Shown here: positions 7,929 to 18,038 of the stretch, one piece after another | Layout of the letters: each line of letters begins with the position of its first letter | Numbering within the stretch: position 1 is the stretch's first letter | DNA from: Bacteroidota bacterium | GTDB lineage: Bacteria > Bacteroidota > Bacteroidia > Bacteroidales > GCA-2748055 | Length of the DNA: 44,150 bases | Reading direction: 5' to 3' | Assembly (NCBI GenBank): GCA_024244665.1 | Contig: JAAEOI010000180.1 | Span: 1-44,150, forward strand | Position numbers and translations under genes: made by a program | The notes under the pieces: generated by a model | Told to the model about the DNA's origin: nothing | Databases searched by the model: none | Seen by the model: only the letters and a program-made list of their open reading frames with translations

Positions 7929-9542
7929 ATGAGCCGAACCGTATTGTGGATACTGACCGTCTTCCTGAGTATAGCAATGATTGCCCTTGTGGGCATCCAG
8001 GCATACTGGTTTAAAAACTCCATTGAAGCCAAGGAGCAGCAACTTGGGATGGTTGTTAACCAGGTACTTGAAGAGATTTCAGACGAACTGGAACAGAACC
8101 AGACCCTCACCACGATCCTGGAGGAGCTACAGCCACCGGTGGTCAGTCTCCAGAGCGCATCTGTCTGGAATTACCGGATCGACAGCAGGACCGTAGTGGC
8201 CGAAAGCGAGCCAGAGGAAGAGCCAAAGCGTGAGGATGAGCCGGAGCATGAGGGGAACCACCCCGTTGGAGTATACCGCCAGCCGCACCATTCCATCAAA
8301 AACCAGAAGGTGAAGATTATTGACGATTCTGTTATCGTGGTTATCGGTCAGGATGAGTTGTATGAGGACACCATCCTGGTCTCCGCGATGAAACGCGAAG
8401 AAATCAGACTGGAACTAACCAGGAGCTGGGAAGAGCAGGAGTTACTTGTAGACAGGATAGTCCGTCAAATGATGGTGGAAGGGAACAGCATTGAAGAGCT
8501 GATCTCCGAATCACAGATTGAGCAGATGCTCAGTACCAGCTTTCAGCAGAAAGGAGTCGGCATGCCTTACGAGTATGCTGTATACCTGGAAGGGAAAAAG
8601 CCCATCTATCAGTCAGATGCCTTCAATGAATACGAAAGCTGCAAGTATTTCCGAACCACCCTGATTCCCGGAGGCATTTTTAACGAACCCACCCTGATCA
8701 GCGTCTATTTCCCACTTGAGAAGAGGCACTTCCTGAAATCCATGGGAATCATTGGCTGGTCCTCCGCATTGATCACCCTGTTCGTACTCTCTCTCTTCTC
8801 ATTGGCCCTCTACATTATTTTCAAACAAAAAAGGCTTTCTGAGATGAAGAACGACTTCGTGAACAACATGACCCACGAGCTTAAAACTCCCATCTCCACC
8901 ATCAGCCTGGCATCCCAGATGCTCAATGACAAAAGCATTCCCGAGGAACAGAAGAACCTGTCCCAGATCTCCAGGATCATCCAGACCGAAAGTAAACAGC
9001 TTGGCTTCCAGGTAGAAAGGGTACTACAGATGGCCATCTTCGATCATGGAGAGTTGAAACTAAAAAGGGAGGAGATCAACCTTCACGACCTCATCGAAAC
9101 CGTCGCCCAGAATTTTCTGCTGCAAATTGATAAACGATCCGGTAAGCTGGAATTCCTTCCCGAAGCTGAAGACCCGGTGATCACAGGCGACTCCATGCAC
9201 ATAACCAATGTGGTCTCCAACCTGATGCAGAATGCCATGAAATATACCCGGCAGACCCCGGCGATCAGCATTGTAACAAGCAATGAAGCAGGGCGCATTA
9301 TTTTATCGGTAAGCGACAACGGAATCGGGATAAGCAAGGAGGATCAGAAAAGGATTTTCGATAAATTTTTCCGGGTTCCCACGGGGAATATCCATAACGT
9401 TAAGGGATTCGGGCTCGGCCTCAGCTATGTGAAGCTGATTGTTGAACACCACCACGGCTCCATTAAGATAAAAAGTGAACCGGATAAAGGATCCAGGTTC
9501 GATATTCACCTACCTTTACAGAACGCACAAAATACCAAATAG
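7929..9542 (+). CDS. Membrane sensor histidine kinase
   Basis: Two-component sensor of 537 aa. Transmembrane helix 1 is at residues about 5-28 and helix 2 at about 275-297, leaving a periplasmic sensor region of about 245 residues with an acidic Glu/Pro stretch (SEPEEEPKREDEPEHE). The H-box NNMTHELKTPIS around residue 315 contains the phosphorylated His. The ATPase domain shows the N-box (NLMQNAMKYT), the G1 box (SVSDNGIGI), an F-box (FDKFFRVPTG) and the G2 box (GFGLGLSYV). The cognate regulator begins 2 bases after the stop, so the two form an operon. The sensed signal is unknown; the sensor region matches no domain I recognise. The acidic exported protein is encoded divergently next to it. 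Confidence 0.93.
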   Translation: MSRTVLWILTVFLSIAMIALVGIQAYWFKNSIEAKEQQLGMVVNQVLEEISDELEQNQTLTTILEELQPPVVSLQSASVWNYRIDSRTVVAESEPEEEPKREDEPEHEGNHPVGVYRQPHHSIKNQKVKIIDDSVIVVIGQDELYEDTILVSAMKREEIRLELTRSWEEQELLVDRIVRQMMVEGNSIEELISESQIEQMLSTSFQQKGVGMPYEYAVYLEGKKPIYQSDAFNEYESCKYFRTTLIPGGIFNEPTLISVYFPLEKRHFLKSMGIIGWSSALITLFVLSLFSLALYIIFKQKRLSEMKNDFVNNMTHELKTPISTISLASQMLNDKSIPEEQKNLSQISRIIQTESKQLGFQVERVLQMAIFDHGELKLKREEINLHDLIETVAQNFLLQIDKRSGKLEFLPEAEDPVITGDSMHITNVVSNLMQNAMKYTRQTPAISIVTSNEAGRIILSVSDNGIGISKEDQKRIFDKFFRVPTGNIHNVKGFGLGLSYVKLIVEHHHGSIKIKSEPDKGSRFDIHLPLQNAQNTK

Positions 9543-9544
9543 CA

Positions 9545-10243
9545 ATGACAGAGATCAAGAACAGGATTTTGCTGGCAGAAGATGATGAGAACCTGGGATC
9601 GCTGCTCCAGGAGTACCTTCAGGCCAAGAATTATGAGGCTGACTGGGTTACCAACGGAGAGAAGGCATTCCGCCATTTTGAACAGTTTCACTACGACCTC
9701 TGTCTGCTGGATGTGATGATGCCGATAAAGGACGGTTTTACCCTTGCTTCCGAGATTCGAATGATGAACCGGGAAATCCCCATCATCTTCCTGACCGCCA
9801 AATCCATGAAGGAGGATGTACTTGAAGGTTTTTCACTGGGGGCTGATGACTACCTTACCAAACCTTTCAGTATGGAGGAGCTGCTTTTCAGAATTGAGGC
9901 GATCCTGAGAAGAACCAAAGGGGCCCGGGGTGGCGAAACCAATATCTGGAAAATCGGTTCATTTACTTTTGATGCCAATAAGCAGAAGTTGCAGGGCACA
10001 GGTACCGAACAGAAACTGACCACGAAAGAGACCGAATTGCTGAAACTACTCTGCAATAACATCAACCAGGTACTGGAGCGAAACTTTGCCCTGAAGGCAA
10101 TCTGGATCGACGACAACTACTTCAATGCCAGGAGCATGGATGTTTACATTACAAAACTGCGCAAGTACCTGAAGCCTGATCCTAACCTTCAGATCATCAA
10201 CGTACACGGGAAAGGGTACAAACTGGTGGTGGATGAAATTTAG
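9545..10243 (+). CDS. OmpR/PhoB-family response regulator
   Basis: DNA-binding output of the kinase encoded directly upstream (2-base gap). It has 232 aa. The receiver domain has the acidic pocket (LLAEDDEN), the phospho-acceptor Asp56 (LLDVMMP), the switch Thr (FLTAKS) and Lys106 (DDYLTKPFS). A winged-helix domain spans residues about 135-230, ending in VYITKLRKYL and INVHGKGYKL, typical of the OmpR class. The 3' end faces lepA with only 6 bases between the two stops and no terminator in the gap. Targets are not evident. Confidence 0.95.
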   Translation: MTEIKNRILLAEDDENLGSLLQEYLQAKNYEADWVTNGEKAFRHFEQFHYDLCLLDVMMPIKDGFTLASEIRMMNREIPIIFLTAKSMKEDVLEGFSLGADDYLTKPFSMEELLFRIEAILRRTKGARGGETNIWKIGSFTFDANKQKLQGTGTEQKLTTKETELLKLLCNNINQVLERNFALKAIWIDDNYFNARSMDVYITKLRKYLKPDPNLQIINVHGKGYKLVVDEI

Positions 10244-10249
10244 GCTAGT

Positions 10250-12037
10250 CTAGTCAAGCTTCAGAACGGCTAAGAATGCTGACTGCGGAACTTCGATGTT
10301 GCCTACCTGGCGCATCCGCTTCTTCCCTTTCTTCTGCTTCTCAAGCAATTTTCTCTTCCGGGTAATGTCACCGCCATAACACTTGGCAGTCACATCCTTC
10401 CTGACCGCCTTTACTGTCTCCCGGGCAATGACTTTGGCCCCGATGGCAGCCTGTATGGCGACTTCATATTGCTGCCGTGGTATAAGCTCTTTCAGCTTCA
10501 CACAGATTCTTCTTCCGAAATCATAGGCATTATCGCGGTGAATCAGGGTAGAGAGAGCATCAACCATCTCCCCGTTAAGAAGGATATCCAGTTTAACCAG
10601 ATCGGCTTTCCGATAGCCATTGGGGTGGTAATCAAAGGAGGCATATCCCTTGGAGATACTCTTCAGCTTGTCATAGAAATCAAATACAATTTCGGCCAAT
10701 GGCATATCAAAGGTGAGTTCCACCCTGCTGCTGGTGAGATATACCTGGTTCTTCAGGGTTCCCCTCTTATCAAGGCAGAGGGTCATTATGGATCCCACAT
10801 AATCGGACTGTGAAATCACCTGTGCTGTGATAAAGGGCTCCTCTATATGATCAATGGCAGTGGAAACTGGCAGTCCCGACGGATTATGCACCTCCATCAG
10901 TTCCCCTTTGGTGCTGATCACGTTGAAGGATACATTGGGTACTGTGGTGATCACGTCCATATTAAATTCCCGATCGAGCCGCTCCTGGATAATCTCCATG
11001 TGCAGGAGCCCGAGGAAGCCACAGCGGAAGCCAAAACCAAGGGCTGCGGATGATTCAGGGAGAAAAGTGAGAGATGCATCGTTCAGCTGCAGCCTTTCGA
11101 TGGATGCCCTCAGGTCTTCATAATCGTCTGCATCCACAGGATAGATCCCGGCAAACACCATGGGTTTCACATCCTCGAATCCGGCAATATACTCATCACA
11201 GGGACGATCCACATGGGTAACAGTATCACCCACCTTTACCTCTTTGGAGGTCTTAATCCCTGATATGATGTAGCCCACATCTCCGGCCGAAAGAACCGAC
11301 CTGGGTTCGAGGCCAAGCTTTAGCACCCCAACCTCATCAGCATCATACTCCTTCACGGTTGCCAGGAACTTAACCAGGTCACCCTTGCGGATGGAGCCAT
11401 TCAGGATCCGGAAATAGGCAATAATCCCACGGTATGAGTTGTAGACTGAATCAAAAATAAGGGCCTGCAGCGGGGCATCAGGATCACCTTTGGGAGCAGG
11501 GACCCGGTCAATGATGGCTTCCAGTATCTCATCCACGCCCAGTCCGGTTTTTCCGCTCGCCTCGATGATCTCATCCCTGTCACATCCGATCAAATCCTCA
11601 ATCTGATCCTTCACTTCATCGGGCATGGCACTCTCCATGTCCATTTTGTTCAGCACCGGGATGATCTCCAGGTCCTGCTCAATGGCCTGGTAAAGCACCG
11701 AGATAGTCTGCGCCTGAATCCCCTGAGTTGCATCCACGATCAGCAAAGCACCCTCACAGGCAGCAATGGACCGGCTCACCTCGTAGGAGAAGTCCACGTG
11801 ACCCGGGGTATCAATCAGGTTCAGCAGATAGTCTTTCCCCTCGTGCTTATGCTCCATCTGGATAGCATGGCTCTTAATGGTGATCCCTCGTTCACGCTCC
11901 AGTTCCATATCATCCAGTACCTGGTCCTGGAAATCCCTCTCATTCAGAGTGCCGGTTTTCATCAGCAGCCTGTCGGCCAGGGTACTCTTCCCATGATCGA
12001 TGTGGGCTATAATACAGAAGTTGCGAATATTATCCAT
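10250..12037 (-). CDS. lepA: Elongation factor 4
   Basis: Ribosome-associated GTPase that helps translation under stress. With the ATG at 12037 it has 595 aa and begins [19 protein letters not shown], the standard LepA start and P-loop; an upstream GTG at 12064 would add nine atypical residues. G-motifs DTPGHVD and NKMD are present, and the C-terminal LepA-specific domain ends in [20 protein letters not shown]. The gene lies downstream of the groESL operon but is separated from it by a strong terminator, so it probably has its own promoter in the AT-rich 12040-12075 spacer or inside the groEL end. Identification is secure. Confidence 0.97.
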   Translation of the reverse strand: MDNIRNFCIIAHIDHGKSTLADRLLMKTGTLNERDFQDQVLDDMELERERGITIKSHAIQMEHKHEGKDYLLNLIDTPGHVDFSYEVSRSIAACEGALLIVDATQGIQAQTISVLYQAIEQDLEIIPVLNKMDMESAMPDEVKDQIEDLIGCDRDEIIEASGKTGLGVDEILEAIIDRVPAPKGDPDAPLQALIFDSVYNSYRGIIAYFRILNGSIRKGDLVKFLATVKEYDADEVGVLKLGLEPRSVLSAGDVGYIISGIKTSKEVKVGDTVTHVDRPCDEYIAGFEDVKPMVFAGIYPVDADDYEDLRASIERLQLNDASLTFLPESSAALGFGFRCGFLGLLHMEIIQERLDREFNMDVITTVPNVSFNVISTKGELMEVHNPSGLPVSTAIDHIEEPFITAQVISQSDYVGSIMTLCLDKRGTLKNQVYLTSSRVELTFDMPLAEIVFDFYDKLKSISKGYASFDYHPNGYRKADLVKLDILLNGEMVDALSTLIHRDNAYDFGRRICVKLKELIPRQQYEVAIQAAIGAKVIARETVKAVRKDVTAKCYGGDITRKRKLLEKQKKGKKRMRQVGNIEVPQSAFLAVLKLD

Positions 12038-12073
12038 AAGTAAACGGTCGTTTTTTGCGCCCACAAAGATAAG

Positions 12074-12109
12074 AAAAAAAAGAGGCCGCTCCCATGGGAA
12101 CGACCTCTT
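12074..12109 (-). terminator. Intrinsic terminator of groESL
   Basis: On the minus strand a 14-bp stem (12080-12093 with 12096-12109) is followed by a run of seven U. Two positions pair only as G-U on the minus-strand RNA and would be C-A mismatches in plus-strand RNA, so the hairpin is selected for minus-strand transcription. It sits directly after the groEL stop. Confidence 0.9.
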
Positions 12110-12133
12110 GAATATATATTGATGTGTATTAGA

Positions 12134-13768
<1,635 letters not shown>

Positions 13769-13789
13769 TTATGCTCTTTTTTGGGTTAT

Positions 13790-14071
13790 TTACTTTGTGA
13801 CGAATAAAACATCGCTTTGCGAAATAAGAAGATACTCTTCGTTATCGATGGTTAATTCCTGGCCGGCGAATTTTCCGTAAAGAACCTGGTCACCCACTTT
13901 GATTTCCATCGGTTCATCCTTCTTGTCGGATCCTACCATTACCACTTTTCCATGCTGAGGTTTCTCTTTCGCTGTTTCAGGAATGATGATACCACTAGCG
14001 GTTTTCTCTTCAGCCTCTGAAGGCTTAACGAGGACCTTGCCTGCAAGGATTTTACCTTTAAGTTCTGCCAT
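13790..14071 (-). CDS. groS: Co-chaperonin GroES (10 kDa)
   Basis: Lid subunit of the chaperonin, 93 aa. The mobile loop region (PSEAEEKTASGIIIPETAKE) that docks on GroEL is visible at residues about 17-36, and the roof segment GDQVLYGKFAGQEL follows. It is the first gene of the groES-groEL operon; an upstream bidirectional-looking terminator (14147-14186) isolates it from secG. The spacer 14072-14146 is AT-rich and should contain the promoter, but I could not find a full TTG-N19-TAnnTTTG match in it. Confidence 0.98.
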   Translation of the reverse strand: MAELKGKILAGKVLVKPSEAEEKTASGIIIPETAKEKPQHGKVVMVGSDKKDEPMEIKVGDQVLYGKFAGQELTIDNEEYLLISQSDVLFVTK

Positions 14072-14146
14072 TGTTTGAATATTTATAAGTTCGACATTAT
14101 CAAAATCGTAAACTCTTTATCATAATTTGTGCCAAAGAGTATAAAC

Positions 14147-14186
14147 AAAAAAAAAGTGTCAGTAATATGACATACTGACACTTTTT
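14147..14186 (-). terminator. Intrinsic terminator between secG and groES
   Basis: A perfect 14-bp stem pairs 14151-14164 with 14173-14186 around an 8-base loop. On the minus strand it is followed by an unbroken U run (complement of the A run 14147-14155). It closes the operon ending in secG. The stem also has U on its plus-strand 3' side, but no gene reads toward it from the left. Confidence 0.9.
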
Positions 14187-14206
14187 AGAAAATTATTTGT
14201 CCGGTT

Positions 14207-14557
14207 TTACTCATCTCCGCCGTCTTCGGCTGGCTCGGTTCCAAACGACTCCGGAAGATCGATGGTCTGTGAAGGCTGATCCATCATGGTCTCATCAAAC
14301 TGACCCTGAAGACGTGAGCTGGCTTCTTCGCCGGCTTGCGGTAGGGTAATCCCTGCCAGAAGACTCAGAAGAATCAGTGCAGCCCCAAGACCCCAGGTGG
14401 CTTTCTCCAGGAAGTCGGCGGTTTTCCGAACACCCATGTACTGGTTGGATGACGAAAAGTTTGATGCCAGGCCTCCGCCTTTTGAATTCTGAACCAATAC
14501 GATCAATATGGTGAAGACACAGGTGACAACAATCAATACTGTGAATATTACAAACAT
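14207..14557 (-). CDS. secG: Preprotein translocase subunit SecG
   Basis: Small membrane subunit of the SecYEG channel, 116 aa. Two membrane helices are visible (residues about 2-22 and 53-72) flanking the conserved cytoplasmic loop VQNSKGGGLASNF, which is characteristic of SecG. A Bacteroidota-style acidic C-terminal extension (about 40 residues) follows the second helix. It is the last gene of the minus-strand cluster sigma-54 activator, lptE, TPR-like protein, secG, and is followed by a strong terminator. Identification is secure. Confidence 0.95.
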   Translation of the reverse strand: MFVIFTVLIVVTCVFTILIVLVQNSKGGGLASNFSSSNQYMGVRKTADFLEKATWGLGAALILLSLLAGITLPQAGEEASSRLQGQFDETMMDQPSQTIDLPESFGTEPAEDGGDE

Positions 14558-14569
14558 TTTATTCGCTCT

Positions 14570-15412
14570 TTATGAATGATTTATATTGCCTATTTTCTCA
14601 ATTTGCGCAGCAAAGTAAGCACTTTTTTCCGGATATTTCAAACTTAATTTCTCGTAGGCATAGATGGCCTTAGCATAGAGGCCCTGTTTGATGTAGATCT
14701 GTGCCAGTGTGTCGGTTATGAAACCATCGTGTTCACGAATCGAAGCAAGCGAAACATCTTTCCTGCCTGCTGTTGATTTGTCGGCCCTGATGGGTCCGGG
14801 GTCCTCCCTGAGGAAATCCAGGATCAGACTGTTGGCCCGCGGAACCACCTGCCTGGCCTCAGCTTCCGTATCACTAACGGGGTCCGGGGCGCTTTCTGCC
14901 GGTGGCTCCCTCTCCACGGTCCCATGCTCCTCCATCTCAACTTCATCCTTGGTCACAGCCTCAATCAATGTTGTTGCTTTGATCTCATCCGGTTCATCCT
15001 CATCCAGGATAAAATCTCCGGCCTGCTCATCCTCATCCAGTTCAAGCAGATCTCCGGAAGCTTCCACCCCGGCATAGGGGGCATGCTGCACGATTATCAC
15101 TTCTGCCTCGTGGTGAGGCTCATCGGAAAAACGGATCCCTTCCGATTCATCAACCAGCGGTTCATCCTCAACTATCTCCGGCTTTGCCACTTCTGACACC
15201 ATGCGGAAAAGCTTCCGGCGATCGACCGCATACACAGCGGCCACCTTAAGCTCCTGTTCTTTTTCATATCCAAGAGATTCCCGGATCCTGACCTTCAGCA
15301 TATGAGCCAGGTTGAACATGGGATAATTCTTGCAGAGATCATTTACCCGCTCAAGATCTGCAGGAGAGTAATGGTTAATATCGATAAGATGTTTAAGATC
15401 GGATGCGTCCAT
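14570..15412 (-). CDS. TPR-like cytoplasmic protein of unknown function
   Basis: Protein of 280 aa that lies between lptE and secG. The N-terminal 70 residues are helical (LERVNDLCKNYPMFNLAHML looks like one TPR-type repeat). A long acidic, low-complexity middle section (about 75-200; rich in Glu, Asp, Val and Pro) follows. The last 60 residues contain a clear TPR-type pair (TLAQIYIKQGLYAKAIYAYE, then LSLKYPEKSAYF). No signal peptide is seen. A gene of this layout commonly sits in this position in Bacteroidota; the function is unknown, although the setting (LPS transport and Sec genes) suggests a role in envelope biogenesis. It starts 12 bases after lptE and ends 12 bases before secG. Confidence 0.78.
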   Translation of the reverse strand: MDASDLKHLIDINHYSPADLERVNDLCKNYPMFNLAHMLKVRIRESLGYEKEQELKVAAVYAVDRRKLFRMVSEVAKPEIVEDEPLVDESEGIRFSDEPHHEAEVIIVQHAPYAGVEASGDLLELDEDEQAGDFILDEDEPDEIKATTLIEAVTKDEVEMEEHGTVEREPPAESAPDPVSDTEAEARQVVPRANSLILDFLREDPGPIRADKSTAGRKDVSLASIREHDGFITDTLAQIYIKQGLYAKAIYAYEKLSLKYPEKSAYFAAQIEKIGNINHS

Positions 15413-15424
15413 AGTTCGTTGTGG

Positions 15425-15946
15425 TTACCAGGAGACAAAAGCCCTGTTGAAAATATCCTCGATAAGGTTCTCCACGATCAGACTGATCAATTCATCCTCC
15501 ACATCAGTCAGATTCTGGCTTGCATCATAATCCTCATACCTTGAAAAGCTGGTGTCATAATCCAGATCAGGTTCAACATAATTAGTATACTTCACCCTTA
15601 CCGAAATTGTGAGCCTGTTCCTTGCAGCGGTCTCATCACTGGTAATGGCCGTTGGCCTGGTTTCATATTTGGTAATCTCGCCCGAGAACTCCACATCACC
15701 TCCATCGGTGGACAGTTCCAGGCTTGTATTGGACTGAATCTTGTCCATAAGGGCATCGGTAAACAACTGGCTAAGCTGAGCCTGCACAATAGCTGCCCGG
15801 TTGGGAAAATACTGAACCGAATAGGAGCTTACCTCCGTAGAGATGTTTACACCACTGAATGAGTAGGTAACCTTACAGGAGGGGATCACAAGCACCAGGG
15901 CTGAAAGCAAAATGGCCAGGGCTGCTCTTTTCAAATATCTGCTCAT
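15425..15946 (-). CDS. lptE: LptE-family outer-membrane LPS assembly lipoprotein
   Basis: Probable partner of LptD that places LPS in the outer membrane. The ATG at 15946 follows the activator stop by one base and is preferred over TTG 15955. A signal peptide with lipobox (LVIPSC, about residues 19-24) makes it a lipoprotein, and the segment CKVTYSFSGVNI just after it is typical of the Bacteroidota LptE family. The mature part (about 150 aa) has the expected alternating beta strands and a C-terminal helix. The fixed neighbours sigma-54 activator, TPR-like protein and SecG support the assignment. Confidence 0.85.
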   Translation of the reverse strand: MSRYLKRAALAILLSALVLVIPSCKVTYSFSGVNISTEVSSYSVQYFPNRAAIVQAQLSQLFTDALMDKIQSNTSLELSTDGGDVEFSGEITKYETRPTAITSDETAARNRLTISVRVKYTNYVEPDLDYDTSFSRYEDYDASQNLTDVEDELISLIVENLIEDIFNRAFVSW

Positions 15947-15947
15947 C

Positions 15948-17192
15948 CTATTCAATGTTGTACTCTTTTATTTTCCGGTAGAGGGTTCGTTCGGAGATCC
16001 CAAGATCCTGGGCAGCATATTTCCGTTTCCCGTTGTGTTTTTCAAGGGCCTTCCTGATCAGCTCCTTCTCCTTCTCTTCAAGGGAGAGTGACTCCTCAAC
16101 AATTTCTTCTGTATCCATGATCCGCTCCTCAACCCTGGCTGCCCTGGCGGATGACTGTGGTGTGATCAGGTGATCGGGCTGAAGAGGAAGGTCGTCGCCC
16201 GTGGTATAAAGCTTCTTAATAATCCCCTCATGTTCCTTCTCAATATCATTCCCCACCGAACCGGATTCCATGATCTGCGCCACCAGCTTTTTCAGATCGG
16301 TCATGTCGTTTTTCATATCAAACAACACCTTATAGAGGATCTCCCTTTCTGAATTGAATGTTTCCTCGTTGATCCCTTCCTTACTGATCAGTGCCGGGAG
16401 CCTGGACTTCTGGTAATCGGGCAGGTAGTGCATCAGGACAGCAGCCGTAACTTCCCGCTCCTGTTCAATAATGGAGAGTTGTTCGGTAACATTCTTAAGC
16501 TGCCTTACGTTTCCTGGCCATTCGTAATTTACCAGGACCTGACGGGCCTCCTCCTCGAGTCTGATAGCGGGCATCCTGTATCTTTCAGAAAAATCGGATG
16601 CGAATTTCCTGAAGAGCAAAAGAATGTCGTTTCCCCGCTCCCTGAGGGATGGGATCTGTATGGGCACCGTGTTGAGCCTGTAGAACAGGTCCTCCCTGAA
16701 TTTTCCTCTCTTGATGGCCTGTTGGATGTCCAGGTTCGTGGCGGCCACCACCCGAACATCGGTTTTCAATACCTTGGATGAACCCACGCGCATATACTCC
16801 CCGGCTTCAAGAACCCTCAAAAGACGAACCTGGGTTGAAAGTGGAAGTTCAGCCACCTCATCCAGGAAAATGGTTCCACCGTCGACCACCTCAAAATAGC
16901 CCTTCCTGGTATCAGTAGCACCTGTAAAGGATCCCTTTTCATGACCAAAAAGTTCCGAATCGATGGTGCCGTCGGGAATGGCTCCACAGTTCACAGCAAT
17001 ATACTGCCCGTGTTTCCTGGTACCCAACGCATGTATCATCTTCGGGAAATTCTCTTTTCCGGTTCCGCTCTCACCTGAAATCAGGACGCTTAGATCGGTG
17101 GGTGCAACCTGACGGGCAATATCAATGGCCCTGTCAAGACCGTTATAGGTCCCGATGATCCCGAAGCGTTGTTTTATCTGTTGAAGTTCCAT
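15948..17192 (-). CDS. Sigma-54-dependent transcriptional activator without receiver domain
   Basis: Enhancer-binding protein of 414 aa that remodels sigma-54 RNA polymerase. The AAA+ domain starts almost at the N-terminus: Walker A GESGTGKE at about 40-47, the sigma-54 contact loop GSFTGA at 87-92 (Ser in place of the usual Ala), Walker B GGTIFLDE, and the arginine-finger region. A Fis-type helix-turn-helix ends the protein (AAQDLGISERTLYRKIKEY). There is no receiver or sensory domain, so activity is not obviously switched by a kinase. A linker of about 110 residues joins the two domains. The stop is one base before the lptE start, so the activator is co-transcribed with lptE, the TPR-like gene and secG. 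The targets are unknown; no convincing sigma-54 promoter was found nearby. Confidence 0.93.
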   Translation of the reverse strand: MELQQIKQRFGIIGTYNGLDRAIDIARQVAPTDLSVLISGESGTGKENFPKMIHALGTRKHGQYIAVNCGAIPDGTIDSELFGHEKGSFTGATDTRKGYFEVVDGGTIFLDEVAELPLSTQVRLLRVLEAGEYMRVGSSKVLKTDVRVVAATNLDIQQAIKRGKFREDLFYRLNTVPIQIPSLRERGNDILLLFRKFASDFSERYRMPAIRLEEEARQVLVNYEWPGNVRQLKNVTEQLSIIEQEREVTAAVLMHYLPDYQKSRLPALISKEGINEETFNSEREILYKVLFDMKNDMTDLKKLVAQIMESGSVGNDIEKEHEGIIKKLYTTGDDLPLQPDHLITPQSSARAARVEERIMDTEEIVEESLSLEEKEKELIRKALEKHNGKRKYAAQDLGISERTLYRKIKEYNIE

Positions 17193-17291
17193 GTTGTTCT
17201 GACAAAATAACCTGAAAACATGACAAAATTACAATTTATACCGGATTCAGAAAGTTTTATTCCGATCCTTTCCCTATTTTTGAAATAAAAA

Positions 17292-18038
17292 GTGAATCAA
17301 TTCCTGGGTATCATTCCGGCCCGATATGCTTCCTCAAGATTTCCTGGCAAACCACTGGCCCTCCTGGGAGACAAACCGATGATTCAATGGGTCTATGAAA
17401 GGGCATCGGCCATTCTTCCCCGGCTTGTTGTTGCCACAGACGACACCCGGATCATAGAGGCTGTAAAAAGATTTGGCGGGGAGGCTGTGATGACATCGGC
17501 CAGGCACAATACTGGAACCGAACGCTGCGCTGAAGCACTGGAGTTGTTCCGCGAAAACCACACTGGTGAAATCACCCACGTAATAAATATCCAGGGCGAT
17601 GAGCCCCTGCTGAACAAGGAACACCTGGAGGCACTTACAGGCTTCTTTAAGGGGCGGGAGGCCCAGATTGTCACATTGATCCAGCCCATGCAGCATGAAG
17701 AAGACCTGGCAAATCCCAATGTTGTAAAGGTGATTACCGATCAGAAGTTCAGGGCCCTCTACTTCTCTCGCTCACCTATCCCTTTCTTGAGAGAAATCCC
17801 CGCAGAGAAGATCGCCGCAGGGCACACATTTTACACACATATCGGCCTTTATGCTTTTCAGGCCGAACTCCTTCAAAAACTGGTTCAACTTCCTGCATCA
17901 CCCCTGGAAATGGCCGAATCGCTGGAACAGCTTCGCTGGCTGGAAAATGGCTATACCATCCATACAGTGGTCACCGGACAGCCGGCCATGGGCGTGGACA
18001 CCCCTGAGGACCTTGAAGAGATCAGGAAACTGATCTGA
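17292..18038 (+). CDS. kdsB: 3-deoxy-manno-octulosonate cytidylyltransferase
   Basis: Activates Kdo as CMP-Kdo for LPS inner-core synthesis; 248 aa, the normal length. The nucleotide-binding N-terminus (IIPARYASSRFPGKPL) and the motifs INIQGDEPLL and GVDTPEDLEEI are intact. The start is GTG at 17292. A possible -7 element TATTTTTG at 17275-17282 lies so close that the mRNA would be almost leaderless; a -33 TTG is not seen. The last coding base abuts the stop codon of the convergent permease gene, with no spacer at all. Together with LptE it shows that this lineage makes LPS. Confidence 0.96.
   Translation: MNQFLGIIPARYASSRFPGKPLALLGDKPMIQWVYERASAILPRLVVATDDTRIIEAVKRFGGEAVMTSARHNTGTERCAEALELFRENHTGEITHVINIQGDEPLLNKEHLEALTGFFKGREAQIVTLIQPMQHEEDLANPNVVKVITDQKFRALYFSRSPIPFLREIPAEKIAAGHTFYTHIGLYAFQAELLQKLVQLPASPLEMAESLEQLRWLENGYTIHTVVTGQPAMGVDTPEDLEEIRKLI

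Noticed and set aside
14100..14135. Sigma-54-like site (TTGGCACA) on the minus strand upstream of groES
   Set aside because: The -24 half fits, but the -12 half reads ATGAT, without the required GC, so it is not called a sigma-54 promoter despite the activator gene nearby.
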